From assembly GCF_036231905.1 (NCBI RefSeq), contig NZ_JAZARE010000006.1, positions 371,500-435,499 on the forward strand: a stretch of DNA of 64,000 nt, read 5' to 3'. Both the position numbers and the translations under genes were made by a program. The DNA is from CAMLIZ01 sp036231905. GTDB lineage: Bacteria > Pseudomonadota > Gammaproteobacteria > Burkholderiales > Burkholderiaceae_C. Below are positions 43,993 to 50,878 of this stretch, in pieces (positions within the stretch are counted from its first letter, which is position 1; every line of letters starts with the position of its first letter). The notes beneath the pieces are model-generated. The model was not told the origin of the DNA and did no database searches. It saw only the letters and a list, made by a program, of their open reading frames with translations.

Positions 43993-44646
43993 ATGGAGAC
44001 CAAGACTGAACGCAGCGGGCTCACGCTGGCTGCGATCCTCGACACGGCGCTGCGCATGGCCGCCGCCGAAGGGCTGGAAAGCCTGACGATCGGCGAGGTG
44101 GCCAAGCGTCTGAACCTGTCCAAGAGCGGCGTGTTCTCCCGCGTGGGGTCGCGCGAGGCCCTGCAGAAGGCGGTGCTGGAGGAATACGACCGGCGCTTCC
44201 TCAGCGACGTGCTGGTGCCCGCCCTGCGCGAGCCGCGCGGCCTGCCGCGGCTGAACGCCATCATGCGGCTGTGGCTGCAGCGCGTGCGCGACGTCGAAGC
44301 GTCGCAAGGCTGCATCTACTGCAAGGGCGCCTTCGAATACGACAGCCGCGAAGGCCCGGTGCGCGAGCTGCTGGAAGACGGCATCCGGCGCTGGCGCAGT
44401 TCGCTCAAGCGCACCGTCATCCAGGCCATCGACGCCGGCCACCTGTGCGCGGACACCGACGCCGAGCAGCTGGTGTTCGAGATGGATGCCTTGTTTGTCG
44501 GCCTGATGCACGACGCGCGTTTCCTGCGCGAGCCGCGTGCGGCCGAACGCACCTGGACGGCCTGGCAGCGGCTGGCGAGCAGCCACCTCGCGCCCGGCGT
44601 CTCCTTGGAACCCGGCCCCTCGACCAGGAGCCCTGCCACGCGCTGA
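43993..44646 (+). CDS. TetR-family transcriptional repressor
   Basis: This 217-residue protein has the N-terminal TetR helix-turn-helix (LAAILDTALRMAAAEGLESLTIGEVAKRLNLSKSGVFSRVGSREALQKAV) and a C-terminal ligand domain of the TetR_C type with IYCKGAFEYDSREGPVRE. Its own promoter contains a palindrome that recurs in front of the downstream gene pair. The ATG at 43993 is preferred over that at 43984 because it leaves the palindrome in the promoter. The inducer is unknown. Confidence 0.92.
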   Translation: METKTERSGLTLAAILDTALRMAAAEGLESLTIGEVAKRLNLSKSGVFSRVGSREALQKAVLEEYDRRFLSDVLVPALREPRGLPRLNAIMRLWLQRVRDVEASQGCIYCKGAFEYDSREGPVRELLEDGIRRWRSSLKRTVIQAIDAGHLCADTDAEQLVFEMDALFVGLMHDARFLREPRAAERTWTAWQRLASSHLAPGVSLEPGPSTRSPATR

Positions 44647-44682
44647 GGGCTACAAGCCCCCGGCGTTTTGTTGTCCTCAATT

Positions 44683-44698
44683 TCGCACGATCGTGCGA
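44683..44698 (+). promoter_or_regulatory. Second TetR-type operator before the peptide/hydrolase genes
   Basis: TCGCACGATCGTGCGA is a perfect 16-base palindrome. With its upstream ATT it shares the 17-mer ATTTCGCACGATCGTGC with the site at the tetR promoter. It lies 14 bases before the ATG of the 37-residue peptide gene. The shared palindrome strongly suggests one repressor controls both transcripts. Confidence 0.7.
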
Positions 44699-44712
44699 CG
44701 AAGGGAAAGACG

Positions 44713-44826
44713 ATGTTGATCTTGCTGATCCTCCTGGCGCTGGTGGGCGCCCTGCGCAGCGCCTGGCTGGTGTGGCGCCTGTGGCGCGCCGTGCCGCGGC
44801 GCAATTCCGACTTCAACCTGGTGTGA
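44713..44826 (+). CDS. 37-residue single-span membrane peptide
   Basis: This small gene encodes 37 residues with a continuous hydrophobic N-terminal half (LILLILLALVGALRSAWLVW) and a basic C-terminal part with WRAVPRRNSDF. An AAGGGA ribosome-binding site precedes the ATG. It lies between the TetR operator and the hydrolase gene, which starts four bases after its stop, so it is probably translated with it. A single-span membrane peptide is the plain reading; the role is unknown. Confidence 0.7.
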   Translation: MLILLILLALVGALRSAWLVWRLWRAVPRRNSDFNLV

Positions 44827-44830
44827 CGCG

Positions 44831-45760
44831 ATGGACACCGCTTCCAACCCCGCCGTGCGGCCGGTGACCGCCCAGATCGACGCCTTTTATGCCGGCAGCC
44901 GCATCGCGCGCTGGATGGGCCGCGGCATGCGGGCGGCCAACCAGCTGTCGCCGGCGCTGGCGCTGCGCCTGGGGATGCGCCTGTTCTTCACGCCGCTGCC
45001 CTCCAAGCTGGCCGCCCGCGCCAAGCCGGTGCCGGCCGCCTGGCGGCCCGAGCGCCTGCCCTTCGAAGGCGGCACGATGGTGCTCTGGCGCCACGCCCCG
45101 GCCGCCACCGCCAACGCCTACGTGGACCGGCCCGCCGAGCGCCCGCGGGTGCTGCTGGTGCACGGCTGGGCCGGTGATGCGATGCAGCTGCGGGCGCTGG
45201 GCGATGCGCTGGCCGCCGATGGTTTCGATCCGCTGCTGTTGGACTTTCCGGCGCACGGCCGCAGTGACGGCTGGCGCAGCACGCTGCCGCAGTTCGTGCG
45301 CGCGCTGTTCGCGGTGCAGGCCCGGGTGGGGCGGCTGCACGGTCTGGTGGCGCATTCGCTGGGCGCGCTGGCGGCCGCCCACGCCGTAGGGCGCGGGCTG
45401 GCCGCCGAGCGCCTGGTGCTGATCGCCCCGCCGATCCCGCCCGCCGCATTCATGCACGGTTTCATGCACAGCTTCGGCCTGGGCTCGGGCCAGGCCCGAC
45501 GCATGAAGGAGCTGGTGCAGCAACGTGAGGGCGTGCCGCTGGAGCAGTTCGAGCCGGCCTGGCTGGGCCAGCATGTACACCAGCCCACCTTGCTGCTGCA
45601 CGACCGCGACGACCGCATCGCCCCGCTGGCGGCGGCGCAAAGCCTGCTGCAGGCGCTGCCGCGCGCACGCCTGCAGCAGACGGAGGCGCTGGGCCATCGG
45701 CGCATCCTGGGCGATGGCGCCGTCGCGGCCGCGGTGGTGTCGCACCTGCGCGCGCGCTGA
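44831..45760 (+). CDS. Alpha/beta hydrolase
   Basis: This 309-residue cytoplasmic alpha/beta hydrolase has the oxyanion region LLVHGWAGDAMQLR, nucleophile elbow VAHSLGALAA (A-H-S-L-G, one Gly replaced by Ala), an acidic residue in LLLHDRDDRIAP and the catalytic His in TEALGHRRIL. The first 60 residues look like a helical cap or extension. The esterase or lipase substrate cannot be read. Its location after a TetR operator and a membrane peptide suggests an inducible detoxification or lipid-related pair. Confidence 0.88.
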   Translation: MDTASNPAVRPVTAQIDAFYAGSRIARWMGRGMRAANQLSPALALRLGMRLFFTPLPSKLAARAKPVPAAWRPERLPFEGGTMVLWRHAPAATANAYVDRPAERPRVLLVHGWAGDAMQLRALGDALAADGFDPLLLDFPAHGRSDGWRSTLPQFVRALFAVQARVGRLHGLVAHSLGALAAAHAVGRGLAAERLVLIAPPIPPAAFMHGFMHSFGLGSGQARRMKELVQQREGVPLEQFEPAWLGQHVHQPTLLLHDRDDRIAPLAAAQSLLQALPRARLQQTEALGHRRILGDGAVAAAVVSHLRAR

Positions 45761-45791
45761 GCCGCCCACGGCGCCCCGGCGGGTGGCTCAG
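45757..45791. terminator. Hairpin carrying both stop codons of convergent genes
   Basis: CTGAGCCGCCC and GGGTGGCTCAG pair with one G-U position around 13 bases. Each arm includes the stop codon of one of the two converging genes (hydrolase and cyclase). There is no T-run, so its terminator strength is uncertain. Confidence 0.35.
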
Positions 45792-47827
45792 GCTGCGGCC
45801 AATGTGGCCGGATGCTGCGGCAGCGCGGCCGGCCCCGCCACCGTCTGCAACACCACCTCACCCGCATCCCGCGCGGCGGCCAGGTCGCTGCGCACCCGCT
45901 CCAGCTGCGCCCGCTCGGCCACCGCCATCAGGCAAGTGGCCCGGTTGCGTCCGCCGGCCTTGGACTGGTAGAGCGCCAGGTCGGCCAGGTGCAGCGCATC
46001 CTCCCAGGGCTGGCCGGCAAACATCGGCCAGGCGACGCAACCGCCCGACACCTGCACCCCCAGGGGCTGCCCGCCCGCCAGGAACACCGGCTCGGTGGCA
46101 ATCGCCCCCAGCACCCGCTCGGCCACCACCGGCAGCGCTTCGCGCGGCGTGGCCGGCAGCACGAGCACGAACTCCTCGCCGCCCCAGCGCACCACGGCAT
46201 CCTGCTCGCGCAGCAGGCCCTGCAGCCGCCGCGCCACCTCCACCAAAACCTGGTCACCGGCCGCATGGCCATGGGTGTCGTTCACCCCCTTGAAGAAGTC
46301 CACGTCCACCAGCATCAGCCCGACGCCGGCCTGGGCGTCCATCGCACCGCGCGCCTGCAGGCGCTGCGTGTGCCGCAGCATCAGCTGATCGCAGTAGCGC
46401 CGGTTGTAGGCGCCGGTGAGCGGGTCGTGGCTGGACTGCTCGCTCAGCTTGGCGTTGTCCACCTCCAGCGCGCGGGCGCGCTGGCGCGCCCGGCCCAACC
46501 ATTGCGCCAGCATCAAGGCGCCCAGGGTCAGCGCCACGGCGGTGGCGGCCCACAGGCGCTGTTGTGAGGTGGTGGCTGCCAGCTCGGCCGCGCGGCGCGC
46601 GTTTTCCAGCTGCAGGCGCTCGATCTCGCGGGTCTTGCGTTCGGCGGAAAAGCGCTCCTGCAGGCTCAGTACGTCCTTGTCGCGCTGGGTGCGCGTGAGC
46701 TCCTGGCTGAGCGCCACCTGCCGCCGCAAGGCGACGAGCGCCTCGCGCGGGCGGCCGGCGGCCTCCAGCGCATCGACCAGCTGGGCCTGCAGATCTGCCA
46801 CCTCCAGCTTCAGGCCGAGCTTTTCGGTGATCGCCACACCTTCGCGCACCATCGCCACCCCGGCGTCGGCCTGACCCAGGTGCACCAGCGCCACGCCGCG
46901 GTTGACGATGGCAAAGGCCCGCGAATCCTCGTCATGCCGCTTCAGCGCCAGCGCCTGCGCCTGCTCCGCCCAGTGCACTGCCTTGTCGTATTCGTGCACG
47001 TCGTTGTGGAAGGCGGCCAGGTTGATCAGCGTGTTGAGCTCCACGTGCTCCAGCCCGGTGGTCGAGCGCGCCAGCCGCAGGATCTCGTGCAGCGGGGCGC
47101 GGCGCGGTTCGCCCTCTTTCAAGGTGGCGCGGGCGTAGGCCTCGTTGGCCCGCAGCATCACCATCATGTAGGTGAAGCCGATCTGCCTGGCCAGCGCATA
47201 GCCCTCGCCGGCCAGCGCCACCGCGCGCTGCAAATCGCGGCGGCCGGCATTGCTGCGCACCAGCAGGTTGAACATCGTGGCCTGGTCGGCCGGGCGGCGC
47301 TCGCGCACCGCCAGCTCGCTGGCCCGGACGGCCGCAGCGATCGCCGCGTCGTACTCACCCAGCACGTCGTTGCCGGAGGCCTGGGCGGACAGCTGCTCGA
47401 AAGCCAGCTGCGGGTCAGCCGACAAGGGCATCGCAGCGATCTGCTGCAGCAGCTGCCGAAGCTGCGCGGTGTCGTTCGCCAGCTCGGCCGCCTGCTCACG
47501 CCGCAACAGCAGTTCCACGCGGCAGGGCTCGCAGCGCTCCTGCGCTGCCATGCGGCCCAGCTCGGCCAGCGCCGCCGCGGCGAGCGTGTCCTCCCGCAGC
47601 CGCAGCGCGTGCCAGGCCACGGCCGCCTGGTAACGCCAGCGCAGGTCCAGCGGCGCGTCGGCGGCCGGCGCCGGGGTGGCCCGCAGGCGCTGCAAGGCCA
47701 CACGGGGCGAGGAAAACCCGTGGTCGCGAAACTCCTCGAGCAGCGCGCGGGCGGTGTCGCCCGCCCAGGCCGGCTGCATGCAGGCCAGTGCAGCCCAGCA
47801 CGCGAAGAGCGCAGTCATCCGTTTCAT
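45788..47827 (-). CDS. TPR-TM-GGDEF diguanylate cyclase 1
   Basis: This 679-residue protein makes c-di-GMP. Order: signal peptide (LFACWAALACMQPAWA), periplasmic TPR-like helical repeats to about residue 390, a coiled coil (VLSLQERFSAERKTREIERLQLEN), a membrane segment near 440 (LWAATAVALTLGALMLAQW) and a C-terminal GGDEF domain. Active-site motif GGEEF and the inhibitory RxxD site (RE QD, five residues before the motif) are intact, so it should be active and product inhibited. The ATG at 47827 has AAGG before it. It is divergent from the two related cyclases and the small-protein unit. Confidence 0.9.
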   Translation of the reverse strand: MKRMTALFACWAALACMQPAWAGDTARALLEEFRDHGFSSPRVALQRLRATPAPAADAPLDLRWRYQAAVAWHALRLREDTLAAAALAELGRMAAQERCEPCRVELLLRREQAAELANDTAQLRQLLQQIAAMPLSADPQLAFEQLSAQASGNDVLGEYDAAIAAAVRASELAVRERRPADQATMFNLLVRSNAGRRDLQRAVALAGEGYALARQIGFTYMMVMLRANEAYARATLKEGEPRRAPLHEILRLARSTTGLEHVELNTLINLAAFHNDVHEYDKAVHWAEQAQALALKRHDEDSRAFAIVNRGVALVHLGQADAGVAMVREGVAITEKLGLKLEVADLQAQLVDALEAAGRPREALVALRRQVALSQELTRTQRDKDVLSLQERFSAERKTREIERLQLENARRAAELAATTSQQRLWAATAVALTLGALMLAQWLGRARQRARALEVDNAKLSEQSSHDPLTGAYNRRYCDQLMLRHTQRLQARGAMDAQAGVGLMLVDVDFFKGVNDTHGHAAGDQVLVEVARRLQGLLREQDAVVRWGGEEFVLVLPATPREALPVVAERVLGAIATEPVFLAGGQPLGVQVSGGCVAWPMFAGQPWEDALHLADLALYQSKAGGRNRATCLMAVAERAQLERVRSDLAAARDAGEVVLQTVAGPAALPQHPATLAAA

Positions 47828-47967
47828 GCCAGCCTTATCGGCAGGCGGCCGGTCGGTCGACAGCACCGATGGCGTGGATCATTCCCGTCAGCGTTGTAAC
47901 CCCACGCTACCGCTACACCAGCGGTGACGAACGCGTTTGGTCGTTGCTACGCCTTGTTGCCAGCCGC

Positions 47968-47985
47968 GCGTGAACAAGGTCACGC
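47968..47985. promoter_or_regulatory. CRP-like site upstream of the small-protein unit
   Basis: GCGTGA-N6-TCACGC is a perfect dyad. Its core CGTGA-N6-TCACG matches the CRP consensus TGTGA-N6-TCACA at 8 of 10 positions. It lies 91 bases before the first small gene and about 140 bases from the divergent cyclase start. A CRP-type gene is at 21.9 kb; the connection is unproved. Confidence 0.4.
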
Positions 47986-48076
47986 CACGGCCATTGGCAC
48001 GAAAGCTGCGCAGGAATGCGCACCCGCGCGCTCCATGTGGTTCGAGTGCCGGGCTTTCGAGGAGTGCGCAAGCGTC

Positions 48077-48268
48077 ATGGCCCAGAAACAATCGATGTCC
48101 AAGCCGCGGCTCAGAGCGGCCGGTTTGCGCAGCAACGGTGCTGCATCGTCGCTGCTGCGCCTGTCGCATGCGGCCGAAAGCAACCGGCTGCCCACCGGCA
48201 GCGCGCTCACCGGCTGGTTGCGCCGTGCCGCCATGCCCTTGGTGTCCGATTCCATCGTTCCCCGCTAG
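48077..48268 (+). CDS. Small basic protein (63 residues) in the cyclase locus
   Basis: The frame begins MAQKQSMSKPRLRAAGLRSN and is rich in Arg, Ser and Leu, with no membrane segment. Only a distant GGAG precedes it. The stop is 12 bases before the next small gene, and a strong terminator follows that, so the two form a plausible transcript. I recognise no family. Confidence 0.45.
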   Translation: MAQKQSMSKPRLRAAGLRSNGAASSLLRLSHAAESNRLPTGSALTGWLRRAAMPLVSDSIVPR

Positions 48269-48280
48269 CGAGAGTTCATC

Positions 48281-48439
48281 ATGTGGAGCAAAGTTCTCAA
48301 GCCGGTGCCCGTGACCACCCTGGGCACCACGCGCCCGGCCCCGGCAGCCCTGCCCAGCGCGCCGCCGGCGCGCCCCACGCGCGTGCTGCAGTCCAGCCGC
48401 ACGCCGCAACAGCTGTCCTTCGAGTTTCGGCGCGGCTGA
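48281..48439 (+). CDS. Small Pro-rich protein (52 residues) in the cyclase locus
   Basis: The frame begins MWSKVLKPVPVTTLGTTRP and has a proline/alanine-rich middle and an aromatic end QQLSFEFRRG. Third codon positions are almost all G or C, as in real genes of this window. It is 12 bases after the 63-residue gene and 37 bases before a strong terminator. Unstructured or a short regulatory peptide; no family recognised. Confidence 0.55.
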   Translation: MWSKVLKPVPVTTLGTTRPAPAALPSAPPARPTRVLQSSRTPQQLSFEFRRG

Positions 48440-48476
48440 CCCGATCGCGCGCAGGCGTCGACCCCGGTTGACGTCC

Positions 48477-48546
48477 AGGGGGAGCGGGCGCCAGGGGTGT
48501 TGAGAGCGAGCTCCCTGGATCTCCCGTCCCGCTCCCCCTCTTTTTT
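48477..48546 (+). terminator. Strong intrinsic terminator after the small genes
   Basis: AGGGGGAGCGGG (48477-48488) and CCCGCTCCCCCT (48528-48539) form a perfect 12-base stem. The 39-base loop has an inner stem CCAGGG/CCCTGG. T6 follows. It marks the end of a plus-strand transcript that covers the two small genes. Confidence 0.85.
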
Positions 48547-48687
48547 CACGCTTGCCCTGCTGCTGCGCCCAAGCCGGCGCCAGCGCGGCCGCCCAGGCCG
48601 CCTAAACTGCCCGCGGGCTGTACCGCATCGCCGGCGCAGCCAGTACAGGCCACCCGTCGCGGTGGCCACGCATGCTGGAGGGTGCCG

Positions 48688-48777
48688 ATGAACCTGACCC
48701 CGGAACGCATGGCGCACGCCATGCAGCGCCGCCGTGCGACCGCCATGCCGGCGCGTTCGTGCGCCCGCGTCGGGTGA
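48688..48777 (+). CDS. Putative 29-residue leader peptide before cyclase operon
   Basis: MNLTPERMAHAMQRRRATAM begins a 29-residue basic frame with a good GGAGGG ribosome-binding site. It ends 43 bases before the ATG of the next cyclase. A -10-like TAAACT lies 79 bases upstream. It could be a leader peptide or a chance frame. Confidence 0.35.
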   Translation: MNLTPERMAHAMQRRRATAMPARSCARVG

Positions 48778-48820
48778 GCGCTCGCTCAAGTCGCCCAGCG
48801 AGCGGTCGATACCTCGGGCC

Positions 48821-50878
48821 ATGATCGGCGCGCTTTCGTCCCGCGGGGCAGTACGCGGCGCGGCGCGCACCTGGGGCGTTGTCGTGCTGCTGCTGTGCCT
48901 GGCCATGCCGGCGAGCGCGCTCACCCCGCAGGAGGCGGACCAGCAGCTCGCCGTCCTGCGCCACCACGGCCGCGCCCAGCCGGAGGCCGCGGCGGCCGCC
49001 CTGGTGACCCTGCTGGGGCGCCTGCCGCCCCAAGCGCCCCAGCGCATCACCGCGCTGGAGCAGCTCGGCCTGCTGCGCGCGGTGATGAACGACACCGACG
49101 GCGGCGAGCGTGTGGCGGCCCAGCTGGAGCAGCTGGCGCAAGAGCTGCCCGCCTGGCGTGCCCGCGCCGAGGCCGGGGCCGGCCTGGTGCGCGCCAAGCT
49201 GGCGTACCACACCGGCACGGTCAACCGGGCCGAGCGCCTGATGAGCGAGGCGCTGCACCGCCTGCCGGACAACACGCCGCCGCTGCAGCGCGTGCCCTAC
49301 CTGCTGCTGGCCGGCGACGTGAAGGAGCGCACCGGCCGGCTCGACGACTCGGTGCGGCTGCATCTGCAGGCGCTGCAGCTGGCCGACGCGTCCGGCGAGC
49401 CCTGGCTGCGCAGCGAAGTGCGCAGCACCCTGGCCTACACCCTGTACGAGGCGCGCCAGAAGGACCGTGCGCGCGCGCTCAACCAGGAGGCGGTGTCGCT
49501 GGCCGAGCAGGCTGGCGACTCGGTGGCAATGGCTGGCGCGATGACGACGCAAGCCATCTTGCTGGGGGGTGAGGGAAAGGACGACCCCGCCGAACTGGCT
49601 GCGCTGCGCTCGGCGATCGAGCACGCCCGCCGCGCGGGTGCCAAGCGCGACGAGATCCTGGGCCTGGCCAACATCGCCGACTACTACCTCAAGCGCGGCC
49701 AGTACGAGGTGGCGCTGCAGATGTCGGAACAGGCCCTGCCGCTGGCGCGCGAGGTGAAGAACCGCAGCTCCGAAAGCCTGGCGCTCACCAACATCGGCCT
49801 GGCGCTGATCTCCCTGCATCGCAAGGCCGAGGGCCTGAAGGCAGTGCAGGCGGCGCTGGCGATCGAGGAGCGCATCGGCGCGGTCACCAGCATGGCCGAC
49901 ACGTACGCCGAGCTCGGCACCTACCTGGAAAAGGCCGGCGAGCTGAAAGACGCGCTGGAGGCTTACCGCCAGCACCGGCGCCTGGCCGACGAGGTGTTCC
50001 GGCAGGAGCAGCAGCAGGCGATCGTGGAGATGCAGGAGAGCTACGACAACGAGCGCCGCAACCGCGACATCGACCTGCTCAACCGCGAGAGCCGGCTGAA
50101 AGAGGAGCAGCTGCTCGAGCGTGAGCTGCACCAGCGCCTGTGGGCCACGGGCGCCGCCCTGGCGCTGCTGGTGCTGGGCGTGATCGTGCTGCTGGTGCAG
50201 CGCGGCCGGCGCGCCAACCAGCTGCTGGCCAGCACCAACGAGCTGCTGAAGGTGCAAAGCGAACGTGACCCGCTCACCGGCCTGGCCAACCGCCGCCATT
50301 TCCAGCAGGCGCTGGTGGCCCTGGCCGCCGACGGCCGCCTGGCCGGCACCATCTACCTGCTGGACCTGGACCACTTCAAGCGCATCAACGACGAGCATGG
50401 CCATGCCGCGGGCGATGCGGTGCTGGTGGAAACGGCGCGCCGCCTGCGTGCCACGCTGCGCGAGGAAGACCTGATCGTGCGCTGGGGCGGCGAGGAGTTC
50501 CTGGTGGTCGTGCAGGCCTTGTCGCCCGAGCAGGTGGAAGGGCTGGCGCAGCGCCTGCTCGCCGCGGTGGCCGCCGAGCCGATGCAGTGCGTGAACAGCC
50601 GGCTGGATGTCACCGCGTCCGTCGGTTTTGCCACCTTCCCGCTGGAGCCCGCGGGCGTGGCGCTGTCGTGGGAACGGGCGATCGAGCTGGTGGACACCGC
50701 GATGTACCTGGCCAAGGCCCATGGCCGCAACCGGGCCTATGGCATCCGGCTGCTGCATGCCGCGACCGAGAGCGAGGTGGTACCCATCGTCAAGACGCTG
50801 GAGCAATCCTGGCGCGAAGGCCGGGTGGCGCTCACGCTGCTGCAGGGCCCGCCTTCCGCGCAGGAGGTGGCCGCATGA
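48821..50878 (+). CDS. TPR-TM-GGDEF diguanylate cyclase 2
   Basis: This 685-residue protein has the same architecture as the other two: a signal/anchor segment (WGVVVLLLCLAMPASA), TPR-like helices to about residue 410, a charged coiled coil, a membrane segment (GAALALLVLGVIVLLVQ) and a GGDEF domain with GGEEF and the RxxD inhibitory site (REED). Active cyclase expected. The start at 48821 gives the signal sequence directly; the 29 extra residues upstream are not needed. It overlaps the third cyclase by four bases. Confidence 0.9.
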   Translation: MIGALSSRGAVRGAARTWGVVVLLLCLAMPASALTPQEADQQLAVLRHHGRAQPEAAAAALVTLLGRLPPQAPQRITALEQLGLLRAVMNDTDGGERVAAQLEQLAQELPAWRARAEAGAGLVRAKLAYHTGTVNRAERLMSEALHRLPDNTPPLQRVPYLLLAGDVKERTGRLDDSVRLHLQALQLADASGEPWLRSEVRSTLAYTLYEARQKDRARALNQEAVSLAEQAGDSVAMAGAMTTQAILLGGEGKDDPAELAALRSAIEHARRAGAKRDEILGLANIADYYLKRGQYEVALQMSEQALPLAREVKNRSSESLALTNIGLALISLHRKAEGLKAVQAALAIEERIGAVTSMADTYAELGTYLEKAGELKDALEAYRQHRRLADEVFRQEQQQAIVEMQESYDNERRNRDIDLLNRESRLKEEQLLERELHQRLWATGAALALLVLGVIVLLVQRGRRANQLLASTNELLKVQSERDPLTGLANRRHFQQALVALAADGRLAGTIYLLDLDHFKRINDEHGHAAGDAVLVETARRLRATLREEDLIVRWGGEEFLVVVQALSPEQVEGLAQRLLAAVAAEPMQCVNSRLDVTASVGFATFPLEPAGVALSWERAIELVDTAMYLAKAHGRNRAYGIRLLHAATESEVVPIVKTLEQSWREGRVALTLLQGPPSAQEVAA

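Noticed and set aside
42004..44586. 860-residue minus-strand frame
   Set aside because: Antisense to the permease, ATPase and TetR genes; low-complexity composition and no recognisable domain.
47888..48409. 173-residue minus-strand frame over the small-gene unit
   Set aside because: Composition (His, Gly, Arg, Gln) is that of a shadow frame, and the strong terminator nearby is on the plus strand.
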